A stretch of 64,000 nt of DNA from Erythroxylum novogranatense (Eukaryota > Streptophyta > Magnoliopsida > Malpighiales > Erythroxylaceae). The translations under genes were made by a program, and so were the position numbers. Position 1 is the stretch's first letter, and each line of letters starts with the position of its first letter. The stretch spans positions 33,834,540 through 33,898,539 of the forward strand of contig CM057233.1 in the NCBI GenBank assembly GCA_029891385.1, given 5' to 3'. Positions 47,634 through 59,740 of the stretch are shown here, piece by piece. Under the pieces are notes generated by a model. That model was not told where the DNA came from. It worked only from the letters and a program-made list of their open reading frames with translations, and did no database searches.

Positions 47634-47790
47634 GCCAACTTGAAGAAACTATTTAACATTTTAATTATCTTCTAATTTTTTCTTGAATCAACTAAAATTT
47701 TATAAAATTCGAGTGTTAAAGGAAAATACAATTTGGGTTCCACAAAAGCAAGCTCACAAAACATCCCAATAGCCTTTGATTACATTGTCG

Positions 47791-48430
47791 CGAGTGTGCT
47801 GGAAAAGGTGGTCTACTATAGAAGGAAACGACATTAGAGTGAAGAAGAACATTGAAGCTTTTGGAGTGACATATAAGAATGTGTAAAGATTAAATCACAC
47901 AGTGATTCGTATAGATTTAGATGACAAAAAGAGTAAAGAGACGGTGAGAGGTAACCGTGACTCAGGAGTAGAGAAACATGGTTAACAGTTAGAAAGTGAC
48001 ACTAGTCAGATTTTCTTTTCTTTTTTTTGGTTTTACCCATAATTTATTTGAAATTGCATTTTAGTCTTTCCATCTTGCTATAAATCCTATAATATTTCAA
48101 AATGGTAAATTTATTTGTAAAATTGTTATCAAAAGTACTAAACACTTTATGATATGGCATATTTTTGCTAATGTTTCAAAATTAAGTTGTGAGAATATAA
48201 CATTATTAATATCAAAATTTTATTAACTTTTATATATGAGATGTTAAAATAAAGAGTGAAAAGATAATTAATAATATATTGAAAGTGTTTGTATTTAGAT
48301 TAAACAATATATATATAATAGATTTATGGCATATAAGAGGAATAACTTTATAAATGTATATTGTGTATAATTTCTATTCATAGTAATAATATACTTTTAT
48401 TTCTAACTATCATGCAACTTATCTACTACC
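47791..48430. other. Spacer
   Basis: AT-rich. It may include further decayed AP-3 delta sequence near 47800-47860, but I could not follow the frame. Confidence 0.4.
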
Positions 48431-48447
48431 AAAAGAATATTAAAGGT

Positions 48448-48827
48448 GGTTCTTGTGGGTTTCACTAACTTTGCAGGTTAAGTGCATACTTGAAGGCCCC
48501 ACTAAATCTCTCAAGGAGAAGGATGCAGAGGGGTGAAGATCATACTTAATGTATTGCTCATTGGAAGTCTTTAGTGGTTTGAATGTCAGCTAGTTTGGGC
48601 ACTCTCATTACTTTATTATTGAATTTAATTCTGCTTGCACTTGTATTATCTTCTTGAGTTGTCATAGGAGGTCCTCCTTTTAAGGCAGGATGACTCTTGT
48701 CTCTGTTTTGAGTTGTTAATCGGCTGTTGCTTTGAATTCACGTCGTGTATCCCTGAGGCACTTGTAAAAGACCGCTATGTACATATCTCGTTCTTATTAA
48801 TTGATTTTTTTTTCTGAATTACAAAAA
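48448..48827 (+). mobile_element. Retroposed insert with poly-A end (5'-truncated LINE or processed transcript)
   Basis: Flanked by aaaagaatattaaaggt at 48431-48447 and 48828-48844, an exact 17-bp duplication. The insert ends in an A run (the boundary between tail and duplication is ambiguous). The text in between (gccccactaaatctctc..., ...cgctatgtacatatctcg) looks like a transcript 3' end, possibly an L1 3' UTR. These are signs of target-primed reverse transcription. Confidence 0.75.
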
Positions 48828-48844
48828 AAAAGAATATTAAAGGT

Positions 48845-49430
48845 CAGTTTATTTAAATTTTATGATAATCTTAAAATGGAATTTTATTGATCCAGTCCAA
48901 AAAATTGAATCTTATGATATTGGTAGCTATTACATTTCTTTTATTAAATACAGCTTCTCTTCAAATGTGTTCTCTTGAATAATTTATTATCTCAAGGAGT
49001 ATAAGCAAGGGGAACTTCTTTTCCCTCCGTCATCTGATTTTATATATGAAACATTTCTTAACATGTCCAGAATATGAGGTAATTTTAGGAAAGCTACTTG
49101 GTTTATTGAATATGTTGCAATCTTTATCGATGTTCATATACTCTTTTCAAGAATATTAACTCATTAAAAATAACAAATAAACTAGTTGATTATAAAGGAA
49201 TAATGGATCACAAATAAATAAGTTTAATATATAGCTTCAATTCATAGAGTTAATTATTTTTGGTTGGAATTGGATTGACACTCCACGATTGAATGGATTG
49301 TTTTACGTGAGACGCTCTAGAAAAGCTAAATGCAATACTACATGGGGTATAGTTCTTTAAAGGATTTAAGGTGTTTTAGAAGCGTGGAATTACTCATCAA
49401 GATGGTTGCTCAACCTATCCCCACATTCAT
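48845..49430. other. Spacer upstream of the MULE
   Basis: AT-rich, no coding text recognised. Confidence 0.5.
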
Positions 49431-49439
49431 CATTTTTAA

Positions 49440-49860
49440 GGCAAAAGGGTCATTTTTTATCCTAACGTTTATATCCCCCGACGAGTTCAACCTTAAAGTT
49501 TCAAATAGTACAAATAAAACCCTAATATTTAAAAAACTTGTAAATATAACCCCAAAATAACAAAGAAACTAACGGTTATATAACACCATCAGCTTTCTAT
49601 CAAACAAATGATAACCTAGTAATTTTTATATTATTTTATTGCATAGATGGGTCCCACACTGTCATGTCGGATCTAATGTGGTAACGTGGGACCTAATTTC
49701 TTAATATAAAAATTTAAAATTATATTAATTTTTTACCAATGAGACCTACTATAGTTAATTAATCCTAATTTTAATTAACCTAACAAATTAACTTAATTAA
49801 TTAACATGTTAAGTTAATAGATAAGTTAACCTTAACCTTTATTAACCTAAAAATTAAATT
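49440..49860 (+). repeat. MULE left terminal inverted repeat
   Basis: About 420 bp, pairs with 58500-58922. Confidence 0.8.
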
Positions 49861-52456
49861 AAACAAATAACTTATTAAGTTGTCGTCGTCATCATCACGC
49901 CCAGGCCAAAGTCTCGCAATAAAACAAGGTCTGAGGAGGTCTGATAGTACTTAACCTTACCACTACATAATAAAGAGGCTATTTTTGGTAGACCCACATG
50001 CAAATGTGACAATAAAAAATGATGCAAAAGATTATCCAAAAGTGATGAATACAAAAGAATAGGGTCTAAATGGTAAGAAGGGTCCGTAGAGACAAAGAGG
50101 TGAAAATAACTAGCTTGAGAGTTGAGGTTATACTTATCAAGTTGAGTTCAATAGCATCAAGTTTAACATTTGATGGAATATGCATTACTAACAACAAACC
50201 TCAAGGAACGTTTTCAAAGTCAAAATTAAAAGGTTTCAAAATTAGCATGCAGTTAGAAGCAAAGCAATAGTAAATGCTTATGCACAAAAATGACCTAGTA
50301 AGGAAAATACGAAATAAAACACATAGTTGCATACACGTAAAAGTGCAACCACTAAACTAACAAAAGAATAAGAAAAAAAAATAAAAAGGAAAGAATACAT
50401 AAAGAAAAATCATAGAAAGGAAGTAATAAGATAAAGCATACCTTCCTGAGTCTGCTGAGTGAAGCCAAAGGAAGAAAGTCTCATACTTCAAAGATAAAAA
50501 ACTTTTGTCCACACAATCTAGTAACCCACCCACCCCCACCCACCCAAAAGAACATGTGTTAAATGATGGGGGGAAAAATCAGGACATGTAATATCTCATA
50601 ACTAGATCTAAACCAAAATAGAAATGGCGTAAAACTGTTACCATGCTTACTAAGTAAATTAATTATAATTAGGAATTAGGATAGAGTTAAAATTAACTCC
50701 CAATTTTTACTAGCACAATTAAAATCCCTAATAGAGTCAAAATTCCCAATTTTCACTTATCTTCTCCGTCCTTCATCACCCTCTTCAATCGCCCTACGGT
50801 AGCTGTTATTTCTCACTAGTGAAGTCGTCACCAATTTCCCTTTAAAGTCATCACCAATTGCCTTACATAGTTGTCATTAATAGACCAATGAAGTCGTTGC
50901 CATTTTTAACTTGACAATATGTTGAGTTTACTGTGGTAAAGAATTTATTTCTTGAGTTTATTGTTGCCTATCTATTTTGTTTGTTAGCCTTTGACATGCA
51001 TTTTGCTATTTTCTTCTTGTAGGTTGCACATGGGAAGCAATCTAATGTTGGGACATATGTGTTTTCAGTTGCCTCTAATGTGGTCTCGTCTTGAGTTTAT
51101 TGTATCTATTTTTTTGGATTTTGTCGAGTGTTTTGGCTTTCTTTATTTATGGTCAGTACATAGGAGGAAATCTTATGTAGGGACATAAATGTTTTAGCTA
51201 CTTTTTATAATTTGTCTTTAGTTTACATAGTTTCAAGTACCAATGATCTTGATTCACTTTGTTTGGTATATTGGTCTTCTCGTAACATTTTATGTGAATG
51301 TTTGGTTTATAGGTCATCTTATGACATTTAGTCTTGTCTTTTAAGGTTCCTTTTGTCTTAAGTACCTTGTTTGATTTTATGTTATTATGTTATAAAGATT
51401 TAAGAACATTTTAATCTAATTATATTAACTGTTTAAATGTTTTTCCTTTTCATATAACATAATGATACCATCTAAAATTTATGCCAAGAAAATAGGGGCT
51501 CATTTTATGGTTATTTGCTAAGGATTTTATTATCATAGTGAGTGTAGAAATTGTGTTTACTCCTAAAAATTAATGGTCCAGTTTCTTGATATTTGCTTTA
51601 TGGTAAGACTTATTTCTCTGTTTAACTTTAAAATTTCTACATTTTTTGTCAATATTAAGGTTTTTGCCTTCATATTTGTTTGTCTTTATTTGAATAAATT
51701 TTTGTATGGTCCATCCATTTTGCTATGGTCACCTTTATTTTAGAATGCATTAATGTTAGCTTTAATTTTTACTTAGATGTACACTTAAAAATGGTTGAAC
51801 TAAAAACTATTGCTTAAAATTTATGTGGTGACCCAATGCATATAGTTAAGAGTTTGTAATATGGGTTATCTATTTTGTTTTGTTTTTAGAATACAATAAT
51901 CATTTCATTGCATTTGTATTTCAACTTGCTTGTATGCGTATATTTATCTCCTAACGTCAATGAGGTCTAACATTTTATTATCTAGCAATTTAGTGATTTG
52001 GATGGATTCATATTTACTTAGGGATTAATGCTAAAGCTATTATGATTTTAAGAAAACATTATAATGTGTTTACACTATTCAATTAACTCGCATTGTAATA
52101 CTTGCTTTGATTTGCCCTAAACTATGCTTTAGGCTTTCATCATAATGGTCTTTTGCACATTTTTTTCTTAATAATACATTAACTTCATATATAACTTTTG
52201 ATGATTTTCATAAGATTAGTTCTCATTGTACTAATTCAATTCTTAAGATTGTAATTTATATGAGCATTCACATGACAAATCATTTTTTCATATGCCTTAA
52301 GGAGGGTTCCATCAACACCATTTTTATCGTGTAGCCTCAAGACCAAAAAGAAGTAGTTTGATAAGGAAGCCTACAAAAATCAGTTAACACAATCTAAAAA
52401 AGAAGGCTTATACAACTTTGGCCTAATTTTTGTGTGATAGATGATATGCATGTAAT

Positions 52457-52470
<14 letters not shown>
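49861..52470. other. MULE left interior, no gene seen
   Basis: AT-rich. By position it would hold the transposase promoter and 5' UTR. Small ORFs at 50070-50270 and 50991-51188 show no family features. Confidence 0.5.
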
Positions 52471-52606
<136 letters not shown>

Positions 52607-53159
52607 CACTTAGTATTTTGTTATGTTTTGGCTAAATTACCTTGAATTATCAAATTTATGTCAAGTTTTAGGCAATTATGGAGATGTTTCTTAGGAATGA
52701 TGTTAATAAGTTGTCTTTTATACTAAATAACTAAAGTAAATGTCTTGATTGATGGAAAAAGTTTCTTTATTTTAGTAAATGTCAGATCATTTTACGAAGG
52801 AGTAGTCTCTTTTATCTCTTTGGAGTATTTTAAATATTGACAAAGTGCTTATTTTTGTAACATACCCTTTTTTTAACCTTGTGATTCACCATTTACCAAA
52901 GAAACGTGTTACTATGATACCTTCATAGAACTAATTTGCAGCAGTTGAGTTTTTAGTTTTTAATTAGTACAAGGCAGTTAAATAATTAACAATTTACTAT
53001 CAATTTTTATTCTAGATTAAGAGTAGAAGCATTGTGTCTTACTCTTTATGTTGAATTTTCTTGTGAATATGTTGTTATGTTCGGGTCTCTAATGTCAATG
53101 AAATTAACTATGCTAGTAATAGACAAATCTATGAGTTAGGATTGGAGCTAGGGCATGAT

Positions 53160-54832
53160 CAAATAGATGGCATATTATAAAGTACTTGCTTTTAACTTTA
53201 AGGAGTCACAGAAAGTTATAAATTCAATTGAAAGTTGTATTAGGCTATCTAACCTTATGCAAATACTTGGGATTGTTGATGTATATTTAACTTATCATGT
53301 ACAAACATCTATCCATGCGTTTGACATATTACATATCAGTGGAAGAGAGTCCCATGATGATGATGAAAAAGGAGTTAATATGGAGGAATATGGTGCATAA
53401 ATGGATGAGAATTTGGAGGAATAGGGTGAATAAATGGATAAGAATATAAAGGAACATGATTCAGATGTGAATGAAAATTTAGAGAGATAAGGTCCTAAAT
53501 GAATGAGAATACAGAGGAATAGGGTTCAGATGGCAATGGAAATTTAGAGAAATAAGGTGCACATATGGATGAAAATTTAAAGGAATAGGGTGTACATATG
53601 GTTGAGAATTTAGAAGAATAGGGTGCACAATTTGAATCAAACTTTTATGTAGACATTCCAGATGACCATCATCTAACTGAAATTGAATCAACAGATTGTG
53701 ATAGTGTTATTAGTGCTAATGAATATCCTAGTAGAGAGGAGGTAGATGAAGCTTTAGATAGACCTAGTTTAAATATTAGGGATAATCTTACAGATGTTGC
53801 ACATGAGTGGAGATTAGGAATGAAGTTTGGAACTACAAAAAAAAATAAAGATGTTGTTATCAATTAGACAGTACATACTAGATATCATATTAGGTTAGAA
53901 AAGTGTGAGAGTAATAGATTAGGTATGTGTGTATTGATGGATGCACACAGGTTCTGTATATTGGATATGATAAGAACAAGAGAAGTTTCAGGGTTAAAAC
54001 ATATAACCCTTATCACACTTGTTTCATAAGAAATAAACCAAAATTAGTTTCTCCCAAATTTTTGATGAGACATTTCAAAGACAAAATTTTAGAGAAGCTT
54101 AGTATCATAACCAAAAACTGGTCGAATAATGCAGTGAGAAGCTCAATATTTTTGTTAATTCAAGCATATGTAGAAGAACAAAGAAGGGATTGAGGAAAGA
54201 GAGAGCAACATATTATATTACTGAATATGTGAAGTTGCAAGGTTATACATGAGTTGAAGATAAACAATATTGGATCACTAGTTGAGTTACAATTATCAAG
54301 AAATCAAGAGAGTTCATTGCTACAAGTATGTTATGTTATACAATAAATTAATGCTTTATTATGTTATGTTATACAGTATATTAATACTTCTTTATACTTT
54401 GTTGCAGTTTAAAAGATTGCACAATTGTTTTAATGCCATGAAAAGAGGGTGGAAGCATTTAAGACCAATTTTTAGGTTTGATGGGTATTTCCTAAAGACA
54501 TAATTCCAAGGTTAATTTTTAAGCGCAATTGGAAGGGATGGTGATTAAGTAATGTATCCATTGGTTTAAGCAATTGTAGAGGTAGGAAACAAAGATTCAT
54601 AGATTTATTTCATGAATTTGTTAGCATCTAATTTGAAATTAGAAGATTGTGAAGCAATTACAGTCATATATGATATGCATAAGGTATATTAATATAATTA
54701 TAATTGAAATCATTATATAAAATATTAACTAATATCTCTTTAATTTGATTTAAGGAATAGTTAGGGCTATAGAGGAGCCTTTGCTGAATGCAGATTACCA
54801 AATGTGTGCCATAAATATATATATTAGTTGCT

Positions 54833-54869
<37 letters not shown>

Positions 54870-55745
54870 TGATTGGCATGACAATTGAAAGGGAAAGGAC
54901 CTTAGAAAGTAGTTTTGGAATTACGCTTAGTTAACCTATATTTTTAACAAGCAACTAAAAAGGCTTAACAAAATAAGCCCTATATGTGCTTCAACATTAC
55001 TTGAATATCCTAAAGAGAGGTGGGTCAGCTGTTATCAATCATTTCAAACTAAATGTTCTATAGTTGACAATAATATGAGTGAAACCTTTAATCGGTGGAT
55101 CCTACCAGCAAAGGACAAGCTAGTGATTAGCATACTTGAGATAATTAGAATAATGCTGATGAAGATGTACACTGAGAGGAGACATTTGTAGTTAGGTGGA
55201 AGTCAGATATTGCACCAAATGTAACGAAGAAGTTGGAGAAGAATAAAAAAGGATCATTGTAGTGGAAAATTGTATGGAATAGAGATGATGCTTATAAAGT
55301 TTTAAAGGGTGATGGTAAGCATATTGTCAAGATTGGTACACAAAAAACATGTAGTTATCGAGCATGAGGCCTATATGGATACCCATGTAAATATGCGATT
55401 AATGCAATCCTTCACTCAAGAGAAATTGTTGAGATATTTGTAGATTCGTTCTATATGAAGGGTTGATTCATGAGTTTGTATGAACACAAGTTACAACCAA
55501 TTAGAGGTAAATTTTTCTGGCCTTGAAATAATGTAGAGGTGATACATCCTCCACCTAAAATAATTATGCCTAGTAGACCTAAAATTGTAAGAATCAAACA
55601 ACAAAATGAACCAAAGAAAAATGCAAATCCAAAAAATTATGTTAGAAAGGGCAAGTACAAAAATGCCAAAAATGTGGTCATTCTAATCATAACTCCATAC
55701 AATGCAATAAAGATACCTCAACTTAACACAGAAAAGTTCTTCTCA
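53160..55745 (+). pseudogene. MULE (MuDR-type) transposase, decayed
   Basis: Pieces in order: acidic N-terminal region (53167-53700), ATDV-like AHEWRLGMKFGTTKKNKDVV (about 53800-53860), and the MuDR DNA-binding region (CTQVLYIGYDKNKRSFRVKT, then PYHTC and VSPKFLMRHFKDKI, 53940-54110). The catalytic domain begins FKRLHNCFNAMKRGWKHLRP, then DGYF (54412-54490; likely first catalytic Asp), and continues with AIVEV, NKDS, VIYDMHK and GIVRAIEEP (54560-54780; second Asp region). VDNNMSETFNRWILPAKDK (about 55060) is followed by a SWIM-like GLYGYPCKYAINAI (about 55366) and a CCHC knuckle (KCQKCGHSNHNSIQC, about 55660-55705). Probable introns lie at about 54327-54408 and 54684-54754. Stops in nearly every block make it a pseudogene. 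Confidence 0.8.
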
Positions 55746-56999
55746 GAAAAGCTCTACTGACAAAAGCTCTACTGATAAAAGCTCAACCAAACGGGCACTA
55801 AGGCTTCTTCACAGGTGTATACACCTTACTTCAATCATATTAATACATTTTTATAATTGTATAGTAACTAATGTTTATTATTATGTTAAAGTTAAAACAA
55901 AGGCAACTTCACAAGTATACCACTTTTCAGCTTTATATTAATTATTATTGGCTCTAATGACCGGAAAAGTTGTTTTCATAATAACTTTAATTCAGTGACG
56001 CGATTTGGTTAATGATAATGCTATAACAAGTCAACAAAGCAATGTTACAAGGAATATGTTTTTTTTAATCAATTTGTCTTAGTTAAAATAATTACCAAGT
56101 GTGTTTATAATATTTTATCTTCCATTTTTTAGGTTGGTACATTTGGGCATGCCAATAAAAAAAGTTTAAAGATGAATTGAATGAATGGGCTTACAGTTCA
56201 GTGGATATTCTAGTGTTACTTTACTAGAATTACAAACTAAAGCAATCAGAAGGAGAACATCATTAATACAATCATCACAACTAGAAATTTTGCAATCAAG
56301 TATAAATGAAGCAATCATCAATTAGCAATGCCTTAAACTTTTTGATATTTTGATATTTGTCCTATCGAGTCTTACATATGTGTGCTACTGATATTGGTGA
56401 CAAATGTTTACAATATATTAACACAATATAATCTAACTTTTTGATATTATCCCATTATTTTTTAGATGTATATGCTATTGATAATGGTGAACAATGTTTG
56501 TGTTGTATAAACATAAAGTAATTTTTTTTTGCAATATCAATATGAGTTGCTACACATTCACTTCAACCTCCCTCTCTCTCTCTCTATCTCTTTTTTTGTT
56601 TTACCTTTTTGTGCTTTTAGAATTTATTTCGTTTCTATTTGTGTTATTGTGATAGCCTTAAGGAGAAGCCAAAGAAGATATAGATACTGGAAGATTATGC
56701 TGGTGAAGATAGCTTAGCATTTGACAAGTATGTAAGGAGTGAAGTATTCATTGCCTATTGGTTTTATATAGTAGTGTTCTTTTTGCTTCATTAAATAATT
56801 TATATATAAATTTTAAAACCAATTGTTTTCATGATATAGTTGAAAATAATATTAACTATTACATTGTTGAAATTCAATATAATATCCCTTAACATAAGTA
56901 CAAATAAAAGTATCGAACTATAACAAATCCCATTATAATGTTCATTAACATAAACTTAATTCTTTTTCTCTTTCTCTATAAATTTATGTCCCTTTCAAA
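55746..56999. other. MULE right interior
   Basis: AT-rich with a CT-repeat patch (56565-56590). The ORF 56529-56717 runs through this patch and is not supported. Confidence 0.45.
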
Positions 57000-57399
57000 A
57001 CTTCATTTTTCTTCAAACTCCTTACTTGTGCTTGTTTAAATATCCTTTTATACATTGATAATTCACTCTTTAATTGTTGAATCACTTGAACAACTCTCTC
57101 GATAAATTGTTCATCAAACTATTTGAAAAAGTTGCATCTCTTGACCTGAAACATTCAATTTCATTAAATAAACCTTAAACATAAGTTTAACATTCAATTT
57201 CATTAATCAAATAACAATAAATTCTCTTCGGATAATTGGGGCATTTATAAAATCTCTGACCAAGATTATGATCACTCCATGAGGTCCTTAATAGGGCTTT
57301 TAGCCCACAATAACAAACAAGATTACCTAAATTTGAACTTATTGTTGTATTGATCGATGATGATGACTTCATTTGCATATTAAAGAAAATCAATGCCAA
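57000..57399 (-). pseudogene. GRF-type zinc-finger protein fragment inside the MULE, antisense
   Basis: The minus-strand frame from 57399 reads MALIFFNMQMKSSSSINTTI, then LVCYCGLKALLRTSWSDHNL and GQRFYKCPNYPK. This is the GRF zinc finger (C-x-C-G...L-R-T-S-W...G-R-R-F-Y-x-C). A second block (about 57153-57000) reads RCNFFK, a stop, FDEQFIERVVQVIQQLKSEL, which fits the C-x-F-F-x-W-x-D tail with W changed to a stop, then a basic coiled-coil end (KRIFKQAQVRSLKKNEV). A tttcag acceptor lies just before the second block, but no matching in-phase donor is clear. GRF fingers bind single-stranded nucleic acid in known proteins. The role here is unknown. Confidence 0.65.
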
Positions 57400-57777
57400 A
57401 TATAAGATAATCTTTTTTAGGTGATGAATATAAATCCTAACTTCCGTAACTTTTCCAACATAACATCACACAAATCACTTCAATATTAGTTAATTTTATT
57501 TAGTAAATAATGCTTTTATATATGAGAAAGATTTATATAAACAAGATTTGATCCAAGATTCTACAATTTTTCTACATATGCCAATGCTATTAATGACCTT
57601 TGACCAATTAAACTCGAACTAAGAATATCCTAACATAAGCAAATGACTTCAATTCATTTGTATTCAAATAACTTCAACTCATATGTATGCAAACAACCTT
57701 TGAATTCATCTGTATTCAAACAACTTCAATTCAACCAAAAGCCAAATTTTTTTTTCATAACATTTATTTTGACTATA

Positions 57778-58029
57778 CCATCTTCTATGACAGTCGAAGA
57801 AAACCACATATAAATGACATCATATCTCAACACTTATAATAAGATCAATCTAGATAAGAGCATTGAAGTTCCCACATACGCTAAGAAAAGCTCAAAGAAG
57901 TAGCCATCTTCTATGACAGTCGAAGAAAACCACATATAAATGACATCATATCTCAACACTTAGAATAATATCAATCTAAATAAGAGTACTGAAGTTCCCA
58001 CTTACGCTGTGGAAAGCTCGAATAAGTAG
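57778..58029. repeat. 126-bp tandem duplication
   Basis: Two units, 57778-57903 and 57904-58029, both beginning ccatcttctatgacagtcga. They are about 90 percent alike by eye. Confidence 0.9.
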
Positions 58030-58346
58030 TCTAAAGATTAACTAACCAATGGAGACCAAGCAACAAAAGCATTCATTAATAGTAACACTAAAGGGATTAA
58101 CAACTCCATTGTGTCTGAAACTAAAATACATGAAAGCAACCCTAGAATACATCTTGTCCTTAGTCATAACTTGGCAACAATAACCAAATAAAAAGTACAA
58201 AATTAGAACAACTTGAGACACTTAAGTTTGAGCACAACATCAACCGCACAGAGAAGCTCACCCATGAGCCAATAGTTAGACAAAGATCCTTGCAGGGGCC
58301 ACTCTTAAAATCTAGCAACTCGAACCCTAGAATAAGGGCAAATGAG

Positions 58347-58455
58347 GGATTCCATCCACAAAGACAAACCCATAATTGAAGGTCATCGAGGGATTCCACC
58401 CACAAAGACAAACCAATTGAGGGATTTCATGCACAAAGACAAACCGATGAATGAA
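58347..58455. repeat. Short tandem repeat, three units, in the MULE near its right TIR
   Basis: Three units with 'gagggattcca/catccacaaagacaaacc' wording at about 58347, 58388 and 58420. They fall in a 63-codon frame (58342-58533, HKDKPI...) with no known family. Confidence 0.7.
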
Positions 58456-58499
58456 GGATTCGAGACGGTGATTGAGAAGTTAGGGATTCCAGATGATAG

Positions 58500-58922
58500 A
58501 GAAGTGAGGGATGAGGAAATTCATTTTTGTTAGGTTAATTAATTAATTTTCTTATTAGTTTAGTTAATAGATTATTTGTTTAAGTTAATTTGATAAGGTT
58601 AGTTTATTATAGTAGATCCTACAGATTAAAATAATAAAGTAATAAAATTTTTATTTTAAGAAAGCAAATCTTACACTATCACATTAAATCCAAGGTAATA
58701 GTGTGGGACTTGCCAATATAATAAAATAATGTAAAAAACTGTCAAGTCATTACTAACCTGACAAAAAACTGATAGCGGCATATAGTTGTTAATTTCTTGA
58801 TTATTTTGGAGTTATACTTAAATATTTTTTAAATGTTAGGGTTTTATTTGTACTCTTTGAAACTTTAGGATTAAATTTGTCGAGGACGTAAACATTATGA
58901 TTAAAAAATGACCGTTTTGCCT
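58500..58922 (-). repeat. MULE right terminal inverted repeat
   Basis: Reverse-complement partner of the left TIR; ends ...ccgttttgcct. Confidence 0.8.
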
Positions 58923-58931
58923 CATTTATAA

Positions 58932-59566
58932 GGAACTAAAATAATCTAGGTTTAAGTAAATAGGTAGGAATAGGAAGACTAATTAATCATAACAAAATAC
59001 TACCTTAAGGATAATATATTTCAATGCTCTTATATATGGTCAATCTTAAATCCGTCATGCAGATGTACATGGAAAGAAAGATTCCATTTCCTCCACTTCA
59101 ATTAAAGGAATATAGACGTAGACTCATGAATCTTTTGTTACAAAATGAATGCAAACGGAGTTTGAGTAAAATTAACTAATCATATTCTTTCTTATCTATT
59201 TATTAATAGTAACGATCTTAATACTTTTACATCTTATTGTTTTAATTGGGAAGTGGATCAAGTCTCTTAACGTGTCTGACTGTGTGGGATTTTTGGCTAA
59301 GCATTGCTGTATGTAAAGGTATGCAGTAAACAAACAAAATATGAATGGCTTGATTAGTAGAAAATAAAAAGACAAAACTTATCTTCTTTGCATACTAAAC
59401 GAACTAATACATAGAAAGGAAGGATTCCATTTGCCGGGAGAGAACGTCACATCAAATCTGACGACCAAACTAAATAAATACCCGTAAAACTAAAAGCACA
59501 CAAAAATCATTCCTTTTTCTCTGTTTCACAATAATTCTCCAATTAAACTCTTACATCATAACCAAT
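58932..59566. promoter_or_regulatory. Upstream region of the DUF1639 gene
   Basis: AT-rich. A TATA-like taaataaata lies at 59471-59480, followed by a pyrimidine-rich stretch (cctttttctctgtttc, about 59511), compatible with transcription starting near 59500. No other element is supported. Confidence 0.35.
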
Positions 59567-59594
59567 CTTCTTCTTCTTCTTCTTCTTCTTCTTC
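59567..59594 (+). repeat. (CTT)n tract in the 5' UTR
   Basis: A 28-bp CTT repeat, a common 5' UTR feature of plant genes. Confidence 0.9.
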
Positions 59595-59608
59595 AAAATC
59601 TAATCTTT

Positions 59609-59686
59609 ATGAACCCAGTACGCCCAACGCCGCCCTCTTTCCCTCCCTTCTTCTTCAACGCTTCTACGCTTCTGGGTACTCGGTAA
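59609..59686 (+). other. Upstream ORF in the DUF1639 5' UTR
   Basis: ATG at 59609, 25 codons (MNPVRPTPPSF...), TAA at 59684. It is in the same frame as the main ORF but ends 54 bp before its ATG. Whether it lies in the transcript depends on the start site. Confidence 0.5.
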
Positions 59687-59740
59687 AAGATCAAAATTTG
59701 ATACTTTTTGATAGAAACAGAGCTTAGTGATCCATCATTC

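Larger units (their letters stand above)
39330..47790 (-). pseudogene. AP-3 complex subunit delta (delta-adaptin) pseudogene, split by an LTR element
   Basis: On the minus strand, 47790-47634 reads CELAFVEPKLYFPLTLEFYK, then ILVDSRKN, a stop, KIIKMLNSFFKLA. After the 40635-47633 insertion it continues as PLEPRLAKRIIEPIYKYVRR (40629-40575). Beyond this come VLVNDDRNVKYL (about 40465), VLENK and ITIKSLSDKDPNTNLASL (about 40380-40310), a NFTYEHVVNLLNFIKVELSP block with LTGSYDV (about 39995-39915), and an acidic NDYLHANDPNSSMNANDDDS block (about 39499-39440). This order matches plant AP-3 delta, which sorts cargo to the vacuole. Stops and frame changes are frequent and the N-terminal part is missing. 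The 39907-40155 ORF is a fragment of it. Confidence 0.75.

Noticed and set aside
58342..58533. 63-codon ORF near the MULE right TIR as a gene
   Set aside because: It is made mostly of a short tandem repeat and has no family resemblance.
59708..59740. TTG start extending the DUF1639 protein by 11 residues
   Set aside because: Eukaryotic non-ATG starts need evidence; a good ATG at 59741 fits the family.
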